DNA from: Clostridiaceae bacterium
GTDB taxonomy: Bacteria; Bacillota; Clostridia; Saccharofermentanales; DTU023
DNA length: 44,291 bases
Assembly (NCBI GenBank): GCA_012841145.1
Contig: DUVH01000041.1
Location: forward strand, 1-44,291
Reading direction: 5' to 3'
The notes below the pieces were generated by a model. That model did not search any database, was not told the DNA's origin, and was given only the letters and a program-made list of their open reading frames with translations. Shown piece by piece: positions 35,871-43,474 of this stretch (its first letter is position 1; every line of letters starts with the position of its first letter). A program made the position numbers and the translations under genes.

Positions 35871-36383
35871 ATGATTGCGATTGTTGCGTGTGATGCGAAT
35901 TGGGGGATCGGGTGTGACGGTCAGCTCCAACAGCGAGTCAGATCCGATCTGCGTCGTTTCAAGGCGATGACATGGGGAAAAGTTGTGATCTACGGTCGTA
36001 ACACGCTCGACACGTTCCCGGGCGGAAAACCCCTTCCCGGACGGCTGAATATCATCATGAGGAGGCGTAAGGAGAGCGACTTGGATGGTTGCGAATATGT
36101 CCGAAGCCTAGATGAGCTCATGCAGCGTCTGAGACTGTTGAAACGTGAAGGATATCGCGATGACGACTTTATCGTGATTGGCGGCGCGCTCGTCTATAGG
36201 CAATTATTACCGTATTGCGACACTGTCCATGTCACGAAATTTGCGGAGGCATATGAGGCAGACTGCCGTTTTCCCGACCTGGACTCGTCTCCCGATTGGT
36301 ACATCGATTCGCAAGGTCAATGGTTGGAGGAAGAAGGTGTACGTTTCCGCTACATGCTTTACAAGAGACAGGCGATTGCATAG
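35871..36383 (+). CDS. folA: Dihydrofolate reductase
   Basis: A 170-residue DHFR that reduces dihydrofolate to tetrahydrofolate with NADPH. Marks: MIAIVACDANWGIGCDGQL, the acidic residue in VRSDLRRFK, VVIYGRNTLDTFPG and the cofactor motif VIGGALVYRQLLPYCD. The usual LPW after the first loop reads LQQ, so the Trp common in the M20-loop region is missing. ATG 35871 matches the family N-terminus; ATG 35853 would add six residues. Pairing with thyA upstream is the classic dTMP-cycle arrangement. Confidence 0.93.
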   Translation: MIAIVACDANWGIGCDGQLQQRVRSDLRRFKAMTWGKVVIYGRNTLDTFPGGKPLPGRLNIIMRRRKESDLDGCEYVRSLDELMQRLRLLKREGYRDDDFIVIGGALVYRQLLPYCDTVHVTKFAEAYEADCRFPDLDSSPDWYIDSQGQWLEEEGVRFRYMLYKRQAIA

Positions 36384-36478
36384 ATGTCTGGAAAAGTGTT
36401 GTCCGGCGAAGAAGCGATATGGTCGATCCGTGACATTCTGCAGATGATACTCTTCCGGTAGACGCGAGGTGGCATACG

Positions 36479-37528
36479 ATGGCGACAAACATAAATCATA
36501 AAATTCAATTGGAGCGATGTTATCTCAAAGATGCCGCGAGATATCGCGAGTTGGCGGACGTCGGACTCCCGCGACGTTCGATTCGTTCATGGCGCGATAA
36601 GCTCGTAAAACTGAATCGCCGGGGAACTGACGTCTTTTTTCTCACCTTCGACGGATCTGACCAAGGGTTTGTGCATCGTTTCAATCCGCTTGACACGCCC
36701 GATTGGAGTATTGCATTTTTCGCTATCACATCACCGGATGCCGCGGTGACCGCGCGAGAAATTTCTCGTCAATTGCTCCGAATGAACCCTTTGCTTTACA
36801 GAGTAGATGTGTATAGTACCCTGATAAAAGCACAGAGCGGGACGGATGATAACATTAACACTATTATCGGTAGTTCGGACGGTTTGTTTGCGCTCTCGTC
36901 AAACTTGGAACACCGGACTTACTTCTCACCTGATTTGGATGACAGGCAAATCGCTTTCATTCCGTGGGAGTTCGGTTATATCGCCTTGGTTACGAATCCT
37001 CATAGAGATAAAATCGAATCAATCAGTTTTGTACGGGGACATATTGGGGAATACGGTGAACTCATCAGGAAAGCCGCCTCCTTTGCTAAGATCGTTAACG
37101 ACGAAGGTTTTGTTATGACTAACGGCGGCTGCGAGCCGATTGAAAACGAATCCGACATCTTGATCAAAGCGCGTAAAGAGATGATGAATTATTTACAACA
37201 CGCCCATATTCCGCAAGTAGAGTACGAGTTTCCGCACGGTACGCCGTTTCAAGAGCGCGTCTGGAGAGAGACTGAGAAAATCCCCTTCGGATCAATTAAG
37301 ACGTATTCAGAGTTGGCTCATCTCGTCGAACCTAATCCTGAAAAAGCGGGACGTCTGGCGCGCGCGGTCGGACAGGCGCTTAGCGCCAACCCCTTACCCA
37401 TTTTGATCCCGTGCCATCGTGTGATCGGCGCTAATCGCGATCTGACCGGTTTCTCGGGCGGAGTCGACATCAAGGAGCACTTGCTTCAGATGGAGATGTG
37501 GAAGATGGGTGATGTTGAGAGGGGTTAG
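36479..37528 (+). CDS. Methylated-DNA-cysteine methyltransferase with extra N-terminal domain
   Basis: A 349-residue protein. Residues about 165-345 are an MGMT/Ogt-type suicide methyltransferase that removes methyl groups from O6-methylguanine: a weak N-terminal subdomain, then TPFQERVWRETEKIPFGSIKTYSELA, and the active site PCHRV with Cys312, followed by NRDLTGFSGGVDIKEHLL. Residues 1-155 are an added domain with no certain identity. Its ERCYLKDAARYRELAD start, alternating strands and an ending LYRVDVYSTLIKAQSG somewhat resemble a GNAT acetyltransferase fold, but no acetyl-CoA loop is evident. GAGGTGGCATACG precedes the ATG. Confidence 0.88.
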   Translation: MATNINHKIQLERCYLKDAARYRELADVGLPRRSIRSWRDKLVKLNRRGTDVFFLTFDGSDQGFVHRFNPLDTPDWSIAFFAITSPDAAVTAREISRQLLRMNPLLYRVDVYSTLIKAQSGTDDNINTIIGSSDGLFALSSNLEHRTYFSPDLDDRQIAFIPWEFGYIALVTNPHRDKIESISFVRGHIGEYGELIRKAASFAKIVNDEGFVMTNGGCEPIENESDILIKARKEMMNYLQHAHIPQVEYEFPHGTPFQERVWRETEKIPFGSIKTYSELAHLVEPNPEKAGRLARAVGQALSANPLPILIPCHRVIGANRDLTGFSGGVDIKEHLLQMEMWKMGDVERG

Positions 37529-37609
37529 CGGGGAGCGCTCCGTGTTTCTTGTCAGCTTTTAGAATATCAACCCTTTTTTGCTAAAAGAGAAAATTCAAAG
37601 AACAGTCGC

Positions 37610-37638
37610 TTGACAACTGAATAAATATGCGGTAATGT
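37610..37638 (+). promoter_or_regulatory. Promoter of the lysine-riboswitch operon
   Basis: TTGACA (37610-37615) and TAATGT (37633-37638) with a 17-base spacer, directly ahead of the riboswitch aptamer. Confidence 0.8.
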
Positions 37639-37645
37639 TTCATGT

Positions 37646-37805
37646 AATTAGAGGCGCGTAGCCTATCAGTACTTTGCGGTATACGCCAGTGCAGCGATCG
37701 TAAAGGAAAGGAGTCTACGCCGAAGCATTTGGATCATGCCTGTGTGAAAGATGCTGGGTTGCAGCAGAACATGTTGCAGACTGTCACCTCGGTGGAGCGC
37801 TAGTT
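37646..37805 (+). promoter_or_regulatory. Lysine riboswitch (L box) aptamer
   Basis: The conserved blocks of the lysine aptamer are all present in order: TTAGAGGCGCG, then AGTA, then GGAAAGGAGTC followed by ACGCCGAAGCA, TGCTGGGTTGCA, GACTGTCACC and GGTGGAGCGCTAG. P1 closes AATTA (37646-37650) with TAGTT (37801-37805). The aptamer senses lysine and turns off the genes after it when lysine is plentiful. Confidence 0.95.
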
Positions 37806-37827
37806 CATCATTATTTGCTGATCTATG

Positions 37828-37854
37828 TGGGCTTTGTCCGGGGGACAGGGCCCA
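37828..37854 (+). terminator. Riboswitch expression-platform hairpin
   Basis: TGGGCTTTGTCC (37828-37839) pairs with GGACAGGGCCCA (37843-37854), 12 pairs including wobbles, loop GGG. It lies between the aptamer and the ribosome site (37867). The T run after it is short (TTTCAATT), so it may terminate weakly; it is the likely OFF-state structure. Confidence 0.65.
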
Positions 37855-37879
37855 TTTCAATTGTAGAAAGGAAATGATG

Positions 37880-38731
37880 ATGAACAAACTAATGAACAGG
37901 TCGTTCGCGGCCATCGCAATTCTGCTCGTACTTATTTTAGCCATTCCTTTTTTCTCAGGGTGCTCTAAAAAGGCTGAAAAACAAAAACTTCGTATCGCTA
38001 TGGAGTGCGGATACGCGCCGTACAACTGGACTCAGGAAGATGACGCGAACGGAGCCGTACCCATTGCAGGCGGTGTCGGATACGCCTACGGCTATGATGT
38101 CATGATGGCGAAGCACTTGACCGAAGAACTGGGATACGAATTTGAAATCGTAAAACTCGATTGGGATTCCCTGATTCCCGCCCTGCAGTCAGGTGATGTC
38201 GACGCAGTAATCGCAGGTCAGTCGATCAAACCGGAACGTGCGGAAAAGGTAGATTTTACAACGCCTTATTACTATGCATCAATCGTGACACTCGTAAATG
38301 AAGACAGTTCCTACGCATCAGCGCAGGGGATTAGTGATCTTGCCGGAGGGACGTGTACATCACAGCTAGGCACGATCTGGTACGACGTGTGTCTTCCGCA
38401 GATTGAGAATGCGAATATTCTGGCTGCGCAGGAATCGGCTCCCACGATGTTGCTCGCACTTGAGTCAGGGGCAGTCGATTACGTCGTCTGTGATCTGCCT
38501 ACGGCAAAAGCCGCCGTACTTGTCTATCCATCGATGAAAATTCTCGACTTTACCGACAGCGATGATAATTTCGCCGTGACGGAAGATGACATCAACATTG
38601 GTATTTCCGTTCAAAAGGGCAATAAAGAGCTTCTCGATGCGTTTAACAGTGTGCTCGACAAGATGACCGTTGAGGAATTTGACGTGATGATGCAAGAAGC
38701 GATTAATGTCCAACCGCTGAGTCAAGAGTAA
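37880..38731 (+). CDS. Lysine-type ABC transporter substrate-binding lipoprotein
   Basis: A 283-residue binding protein of the polar amino-acid (SBP_bac_3) class. The N-terminal signal peptide ends in the lipobox FSGC (about residue 27). The mature domain begins LRIAMECGYAPYNWTQ and continues YGYDVMMAKHLTEELG, LDWDSLIPALQSGDVDAVIAG, RAEKVDFTTPYY and a second lobe ending near the C-terminus. The upstream lysine riboswitch makes lysine the probable ligand, which the sequence alone would not tell. Three consecutive ATG codons occur; AAAGGA at 37867 best fits ATG 37880. Confidence 0.93.
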   Translation: MNKLMNRSFAAIAILLVLILAIPFFSGCSKKAEKQKLRIAMECGYAPYNWTQEDDANGAVPIAGGVGYAYGYDVMMAKHLTEELGYEFEIVKLDWDSLIPALQSGDVDAVIAGQSIKPERAEKVDFTTPYYYASIVTLVNEDSSYASAQGISDLAGGTCTSQLGTIWYDVCLPQIENANILAAQESAPTMLLALESGAVDYVVCDLPTAKAAVLVYPSMKILDFTDSDDNFAVTEDDINIGISVQKGNKELLDAFNSVLDKMTVEEFDVMMQEAINVQPLSQE

Positions 38732-38737
38732 ATTAAG

Positions 38738-39520
38738 ATGCTATCTTTCTGGGACAACATATCGATGACATGGTCGCGCTATAAGTCGTTCTATTTGATT
38801 GGCGCGCGCAATACCCTTGTCATCTCTTTCGTATCGACTCTGATAGGATGCGTGATCGGGTTTGCTGTCGGTATCGTTCAGGCGATTCCTGACGATGATA
38901 GTGCCAGCAAGCTCAAACGCATCCCCTTGAAAGTGTTCAAAGCGATCCTTCGCGGTTATGTTGAACTCTTCCGCGGAACGCCGATGATTGTGCAGGCCGT
39001 TTTTATCTATTACGGTATGAGGATGGCGTTCGGCATTCATATGGAAATGTGGACTGCGGCTTTTATCATCGTCTCGATTAACACTGGCGCTTACATGGCT
39101 GAGACGGTGCGCGGAGGAATCTTATCGATCGATCGGGGGCAGGAAGAAGGATCGTATGCTCTTGGGATGACGTACTACCAGACGATGCTGTACGTTATCC
39201 TGCCCCAGACATTCCGCAACATCATTCCGCAGATCGGCAATAACTTGATCATCAACATTAAAGATACGTCCGTTTTGTCTGTGATCAGCATCACAGATTT
39301 GTTTTTCGTTCACAAGAGCGTCAGCGGTTCGCTTTACAACTATTTTGAGTCCGCGACGATTGTCATGGCGATCTACCTTTTGATGACGTTGGGCGCTTCC
39401 TGGCTCCTTCGAAAACTTGAAAAGAAAATCGACGGTAAAAAACACTACGATCTGTCCACGACGGATACGCTTGCACACACGAGCGGTCTCGTGCGCTATG
39501 AGCGGCAGTCAAAAGAATAA
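38738..39520 (+). CDS. Amino-acid ABC transporter permease (HisM/ArtQ type)
   Basis: A 260-residue permease with about five membrane helices. It shows GARNTLVISFVSTLIGCVIG, the VELFRGTPMIVQAVFIYYG motif and the EAA-type coupling loop GGILSIDRGQEEGSYALGMTYYQTM, followed by LPQTFRNIIPQIGNNLI, all characteristic of polar amino-acid permeases. It begins six bases after the binding-protein stop and probably works as a homodimer, since only one permease is encoded. The ribosome site is weak, consistent with coupled translation. Confidence 0.95.
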   Translation: MLSFWDNISMTWSRYKSFYLIGARNTLVISFVSTLIGCVIGFAVGIVQAIPDDDSASKLKRIPLKVFKAILRGYVELFRGTPMIVQAVFIYYGMRMAFGIHMEMWTAAFIIVSINTGAYMAETVRGGILSIDRGQEEGSYALGMTYYQTMLYVILPQTFRNIIPQIGNNLIINIKDTSVLSVISITDLFFVHKSVSGSLYNYFESATIVMAIYLLMTLGASWLLRKLEKKIDGKKHYDLSTTDTLAHTSGLVRYERQSKE

Positions 39521-39598
39521 CGGCAACTCACATGCGATATAACAATACGGTGACGAGTCGGGCTCATCGAATCGCTCACCGACAAGGGAAAGTTCATT

Positions 39599-40345
39599 AT
39601 GAATCAAACAACCGTACTGAGAATTGAACGCCTCTGTAAGACGTTCGGTACGCACGAAGTTCTTCGTGATGTCATTTTTGATCTGTATAAAAGTGATGTC
39701 GTCTGCCTGATCGGTTCGTCGGGTTCCGGCAAATCGACACTACTGCGCTGTCTCAATTTTCTGGAAGACGCTACATCTGGCTCAATCTTTTTTTGGGGGG
39801 AAGAGGTGAGTCGTCATCAAGTCAACCTTGCCGAGTACAGGGCGAAAGTCGGGATGGTTTTTCAGAATTTCAATCTTTTCGATCACCTCAACGTGATGAA
39901 GAACTGTACTCTTGCCATGCAGAAAGTTCAAAAGCTCGGTAGAGAGGAGGCGGAGGAACGCGCCCGTTTTTATTTGAATAAGGTAGAGATGCTCCCATTC
40001 ATCAATGCCAAACCGCATCAGCTTTCCGGCGGACAAAAGCAGCGTGTGGCGATCGCAAGAGCTTTGGCAATGGAGCCGGAGGTTCTGCTCTTTGACGAGC
40101 CGACATCGGCGCTCGATCCTCAGATGGTCAACGAAGTGCTGGAAGTCATGCGTTCGCTGGCGGACGAGGGGATGACGATGCTCATCGCGACACACGAGAT
40201 GATGTTCGCGCGCGATGTTTCGACACGTGTCATCTTTCTCGACGAGGGTCGGATCCTAGAAGAAGGCCCGCCTGAGGAGATTTTCAATTGCCCTAAGCAC
40301 GAACGAACGAGAGAGTTTTTGCACGGTATGCGTATTTTGTCATAA
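39599..40345 (+). CDS. Amino-acid ABC transporter ATPase (GlnQ type)
   Basis: A 248-residue ATPase of the GlnQ/HisP group: Walker [20 protein letters not shown]-loop [14 protein letters not shown], signature [17 protein letters not shown], Walker [14 protein letters not shown] and switch His in [12 protein letters not shown]. It lies 78 bases after the permease and completes the lysine-regulated importer. A terminator follows at 40448. Confidence 0.96.
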   Translation: MNQTTVLRIERLCKTFGTHEVLRDVIFDLYKSDVVCLIGSSGSGKSTLLRCLNFLEDATSGSIFFWGEEVSRHQVNLAEYRAKVGMVFQNFNLFDHLNVMKNCTLAMQKVQKLGREEAEERARFYLNKVEMLPFINAKPHQLSGGQKQRVAIARALAMEPEVLLFDEPTSALDPQMVNEVLEVMRSLADEGMTMLIATHEMMFARDVSTRVIFLDEGRILEEGPPEEIFNCPKHERTREFLHGMRILS

Positions 40346-40447
40346 GGAAAGCGCGGTGGAGGAGGTTATCGATTCTTCTGATCGCGATCGAAGAGGGGAT
40401 CTTGAGCAAAAGGTGAATAAGTGCGTATAAGGTTGTTCTTCAGTATT

Positions 40448-40472
40448 CAGCTTTAATAAAAGCTGTTTTATT
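40448..40472 (+). terminator. Terminator after the lysine importer operon
   Basis: CAGCTTT pairs with AAAGCTG around AATA, followed by TTTTATT. Confidence 0.75.
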
Positions 40473-40489
40473 CTTAGTCGCTCCTCTCC

Positions 40490-40518
40490 TTGACTTTATT
40501 TCGGCCCCTTGGTAGAAT
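40490..40518 (+). promoter_or_regulatory. Promoter of the His-Gln-Lys tRNA cluster
   Basis: TTGACT (40490-40495) and TAGAAT (40513-40518) with a 17-base spacer. Confidence 0.85.
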
Positions 40519-40544
40519 CAACGAGATGTTTTCGAGGAGCTTAT

Positions 40545-40622
40545 GGTGGAATTAGCTCAGCTGGTTAGAGTGCCAGGTTGTGGCCCTGGAGGTCGTGGGT
40601 TCGACTCCCATATTCCACCCCA
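40545..40622 (+). tRNA. tRNA-His (anticodon GTG)
   Basis: Acceptor GGTGGAAT with ATTCCACC, where the extra G at position -1 pairs with C73 as required for histidine identity; anticodon arm CCAGG-TTGTGGC-CCTGG gives GTG; T arm with TTCGACT loop; encoded CCA. Confidence 0.97.
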
Positions 40623-40640
40623 CGCTCCTCGACATCGCGT

Positions 40641-40715
40641 TGGGGTGTAGCCAAGCGGTAAGGCACGGGACTTTGACTCCCGCATTCGCAGGTTCAAATC
40701 CTGCCATCCCAGCCA
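40641..40715 (+). tRNA. tRNA-Gln (anticodon TTG)
   Basis: Acceptor TGGGGTG with CATCCCA, anticodon arm CGGGA-CTTTGAC-TCCCG giving TTG, T arm with TTCAAAT loop, discriminator G and encoded CCA. Confidence 0.97.
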
Positions 40716-40718
40716 TCC

Positions 40719-40794
40719 GATCCGCTAGCTCAGCCGGTAGAGCACCTGACTTTTAATCAGGGGGTCTGGGGTTCGATCCCCCAGCGGATCACCA
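40719..40794 (+). tRNA. tRNA-Lys (anticodon TTT)
   Basis: Acceptor GATCCGC with GCGGATC, anticodon arm CCTGA-CTTTTAA-TCAGG giving TTT, T arm CTGGGG/CCCCAG with TTCGATC, discriminator A and encoded CCA. It follows tRNA-Gln after three bases and is part of the same transcript. Confidence 0.97.
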
Positions 40795-40800
40795 GTCATT

Positions 40801-40838
40801 GAGCTCTGTAATTTCAGGTTGCAGAGCTCTTTGCTTTC
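40801..40838 (+). terminator. Terminator after the tRNA cluster
   Basis: GAGCTCTG pairs with CAGAGCTC around a 13-base loop and is followed by TTTGCTTT. Confidence 0.75.
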
Positions 40839-40974
40839 ACGGGAATTTCAGATCATTGATTCCGGCCAGTTTTATGGTGACAGACAGCGTTGCTCCACGT
40901 TTCTTTCGTAGATCAGATAACTTGTTGTATGATGTGTAGCACGAAGACAGCAGGCAAGATACAGGAGGTAATAA

Positions 40975-41601
40975 ATGACAGATAAGGATCATCGCGAAAC
41001 TCACTTGCCCGTTGAGGACAAACTTCCTCGAGATGTTGTGCTTGCATCCGATGAAACTCCTCTTCACGGTGACCGTGTTTCGCTCGTTCCGTTGAGTAAG
41101 GAGGATATGATGGTCATCGCTCCATTTTTTGCCGACACGGATGCCTTGTTCCATTATCTTCCCGATAAATTGATGCCGCGCAATGATGAGCAGCTTCGCG
41201 TCCTGATGGAGGATTGGAACGACGGAGAGCGAAATTTAGTTTTTGCCTGCCGGTATGAGGGGCGGACGATCGGTATTGTCTCATTGTCCGACATCGATTT
41301 TGTTTCCGGTAACGGTGAGTTAGGTGTGATGATTTCAGACGTCTCGGTTCGTGGAAAAGGACTTGCGACAGAAGCCGTCATGCTCATGCTCGATTATGCT
41401 TTCGGTGAGCTTCGTCTCCATCGCGTCACCGTGCGTGTCGCACCTGAAAATGAACCGTCGCTTAAACTGTTTCACAAAGTTGGGTTTATACGGGAAGGTC
41501 GTATGCGCGAAGTGATGAGGAGAAGAGACGGCTACGGGGATCTTCTGTTTTTCGGATTGCTGGAGGATGAGTACAGAACCGTTCGAGAAGAACAGCGCTA
41601 A
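40975..41601 (+). CDS. GNAT-family N-acetyltransferase (RimJ/RimL-like)
   Basis: A 208-residue acetyltransferase. After a polar lead of about 30 residues comes the typical HGDRVSLVPLSKEDM, then ELGVMISDVSVRGKGLATEAV, where RGKGLA is the acetyl-CoA-binding loop, and VAPENEPSLKLFHKVGFIREG, the common C-terminal motif. The likely acceptor is an amino group, on a protein N-terminus or a small molecule, but it is not readable. ACAGGAGGTAATAA gives a strong ribosome site. Confidence 0.92.
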   Translation: MTDKDHRETHLPVEDKLPRDVVLASDETPLHGDRVSLVPLSKEDMMVIAPFFADTDALFHYLPDKLMPRNDEQLRVLMEDWNDGERNLVFACRYEGRTIGIVSLSDIDFVSGNGELGVMISDVSVRGKGLATEAVMLMLDYAFGELRLHRVTVRVAPENEPSLKLFHKVGFIREGRMREVMRRRDGYGDLLFFGLLEDEYRTVREEQR

Positions 41602-41604
41602 GCG

Positions 41605-41613
41605 TGCTAGAAT
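41605..41613 (+). promoter_or_regulatory. Possible extended -10 promoter
   Basis: TG-C-TAGAAT at 41605-41613, 64 bases before the next start, with no clear -35 box. Confidence 0.35.
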
Positions 41614-41677
41614 GGTTAAGGCCTAACTGGCCGGTGCACTGAATTAAAATAAACTGGAAAGGGCGTACGCTACTTAC

Positions 41678-43144
41678 ATGATACGCTCAACACTCACAGC
41701 TCATTTAGCAGATATAGACCGTCAAGAGTTGACACTGCAGATAAACGACCGCGACATCGGTTTGCTGGCGTCTCAGCATCAGCGTTATTACGTGATGTCG
41801 GGGAACCGTCGCGTGCAAATGATTGGCGGACTTCTGACACGGCGCGATGACCCGTCGTCGGTGTCATCGACGCGCGCACTTTTGCGCCTGTGGTTAATGA
41901 CATTCCGAGATTTGCAGATCAACGGTCTCGCTCGCTTTCCGCGCTGTGTCGAGTCACGTGATCTCGATGCCGATTTTGTTCTCTTAATGGATGCTCATCG
42001 CGTATTCGTCTGGTGCAGGCGAAATCAGGGTGTTTACCTTCTTCGAGGCAAGCACCTCTATCGGCAGCAGCCGACATACCCGCCCGGGCACGTCGTATTG
42101 CGTGCATTTGGTGGTCATCTCGATTTTTACGCCTTCAGACCTCATGAGGGAGACGACCTGCTGATCATTGATCCGTCCTTTATCGACCTGTTCGATTGCG
42201 CCGACCTTGAAGCGATGTTTACGGATATCCGTCAAGTCAACATTGCGATGACGGAGTTGATGCGGCTGGCTGCGCATTACGGTTATCCTGCTGATAAAAC
42301 ATGGTTCTCGGCACAAATACAGAAGCTTGAGCCAGAGCCGGAAGTTCTGAGCGCTGATTCAAGAGGTCGAGCGGCCGGTCGACGCTCGAGAGATGGTGAC
42401 GCCGATCCTTGGCTCCGCAGAATCAGGTGGTCGAAAGTTGTTCCGTTGACGGACGGTAACGTCCTGATCGTACCCCCTGAACTTGAGCGATATAAAATGC
42501 ATCGCGACACTTCTCAGCCGGAGGTATCAAGTCAACCGAAGCCTCCACGGTTTACGAGTCATAGGGAACGTGAGAGTACATATCGCTTGGACAAAGTAGA
42601 TATTGTAAATTCGGACGCGCGGTCGCGTTCACGACGATCAAAAGATGAGATTGCCGAGACGTACGGTCGGAAGGTGACATGGCTCGATCGCATCAAGGAA
42701 TGGAATGTCGATGGTTTGCATGATCGAATTATCGGTTTTAATCGTAAATTGATGAACCTCATCCCTTCTTCACGCGGTCTTTCGATTCTCGCTTACATAG
42801 TCATTTGGCTTATCATCCTCGTTATTCTGGTCGCGATTTTCACCTCGATCCGTGGAGGTCGCGGCGGTGTCGATACGCCACAAGATAAAACTCCGAAAGT
42901 CTCGACCGTTGATCATAGTGACCAGCCTGAGATCGATTTTGAAATTGACGTGGAAGTGCGTGCCAACAGCCTGCTTATCGTCGCAGCGCCGAACAGCGAT
43001 CAACTCGTGGCGACGGTCGGGCGCGGCGAGCACATCGTTCAATTGACAAATCCGAAAGACGGGTGGGTGATGGTTAGGACTTCTGACGATCGCGTAGGGT
43101 TCGTGCCCGAATCACTCTTGTTGTCTCCGGATGCGGGAGAGTAA
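41678..43144 (+). CDS. Membrane protein with degenerate PP2C-like domain and outer SH3 domain
   Basis: A 488-residue protein in three parts. Residues 1-215 are cytoplasmic and follow the order of a PP2C phosphatase: FVLLMDAHRVFVWCRRNQGVYLL (read in parts), VVLRAFGG, EGDDLLIIDPSFIDLF, then ADKTWFSAQI. The metal-binding GDSR reads RRNQG (114-118), SDGL reads DPSF (165-168) and the late DN reads DK, so phosphatase activity is unlikely. Residues about 220-365 are charged and probably disordered. One membrane helix (about 368-390) is followed by an outer linker and a bacterial SH3 domain (about 425-485; RANSLLIVAAPNSDQLVATV, then DGWVMVRTSDDRVGFV). The topology suggests linking a cytoplasmic signal to the cell wall. 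The PP2C match is by pattern only. Confidence 0.75.
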   Translation: MIRSTLTAHLADIDRQELTLQINDRDIGLLASQHQRYYVMSGNRRVQMIGGLLTRRDDPSSVSSTRALLRLWLMTFRDLQINGLARFPRCVESRDLDADFVLLMDAHRVFVWCRRNQGVYLLRGKHLYRQQPTYPPGHVVLRAFGGHLDFYAFRPHEGDDLLIIDPSFIDLFDCADLEAMFTDIRQVNIAMTELMRLAAHYGYPADKTWFSAQIQKLEPEPEVLSADSRGRAAGRRSRDGDADPWLRRIRWSKVVPLTDGNVLIVPPELERYKMHRDTSQPEVSSQPKPPRFTSHRERESTYRLDKVDIVNSDARSRSRRSKDEIAETYGRKVTWLDRIKEWNVDGLHDRIIGFNRKLMNLIPSSRGLSILAYIVIWLIILVILVAIFTSIRGGRGGVDTPQDKTPKVSTVDHSDQPEIDFEIDVEVRANSLLIVAAPNSDQLVATVGRGEHIVQLTNPKDGWVMVRTSDDRVGFVPESLLLSPDAGE

Positions 43145-43207
43145 GCAGTTCCGTAAGAGATTCATCACTGATTAATCAAGACTCAATGACCGATAGTAAA
43201 ATGGCAT

Positions 43208-43236
43208 TTTACAAATCTCGAACCCTGTTGTATCAT
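43208..43236 (+). promoter_or_regulatory. Promoter of the Gly-Arg tRNA pair
   Basis: TTTACA (43208-43213) and TATCAT (43231-43236) with a 17-base spacer. Confidence 0.7.
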
Positions 43237-43258
43237 AACTTAGGTTTCCGGAATTATT

Positions 43259-43332
43259 GCGGGTGTAGTTTAGTGGCAGAACATCAGCCTTCCAAGCTGA
43301 CCGTGAGAGTTCGATTCTCTTCACCCGCTCCA
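43259..43332 (+). tRNA. tRNA-Gly (anticodon TCC)
   Basis: Acceptor GCGGGTG with CACCCGC, short D arm, anticodon arm TCAGC-CTTCCAA-GCTGA giving TCC, T arm GAGAG/CTCTC with TTCGATT, discriminator T and encoded CCA. Confidence 0.96.
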
Positions 43333-43353
43333 CTTCTCCGGAAACTGTTTTAT

Positions 43354-43430
43354 GGGCATATAGCTCAGTTGGATAGAGCAACAGCCTTCTAAGCTGTCGG
43401 TCGTAGGTTCGAGTCCTACTATGCTCGCCA
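43354..43430 (+). tRNA. tRNA-Arg (anticodon TCT)
   Basis: Acceptor GGGCATA with TATGCTC (one G-T pair), D arm GCTC/GAGC, anticodon arm ACAGC-CTTCTAA-GCTGT giving TCT, T arm GTAGG/CCTAC with TTCGAGT, discriminator G and encoded CCA. Confidence 0.97.
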
Positions 43431-43431
43431 T

Positions 43432-43474
43432 AAAAGACGACGAAGCGGGTGCGCTCCGCGAGTCGTCTTTTTTA
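43432..43474 (+). terminator. Terminator after tRNA-Arg
   Basis: AAAGACGAC pairs with GTCGTCTTT, with a smaller GCGG/CCGC hairpin in the loop, and ends in a T run. Confidence 0.8.
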
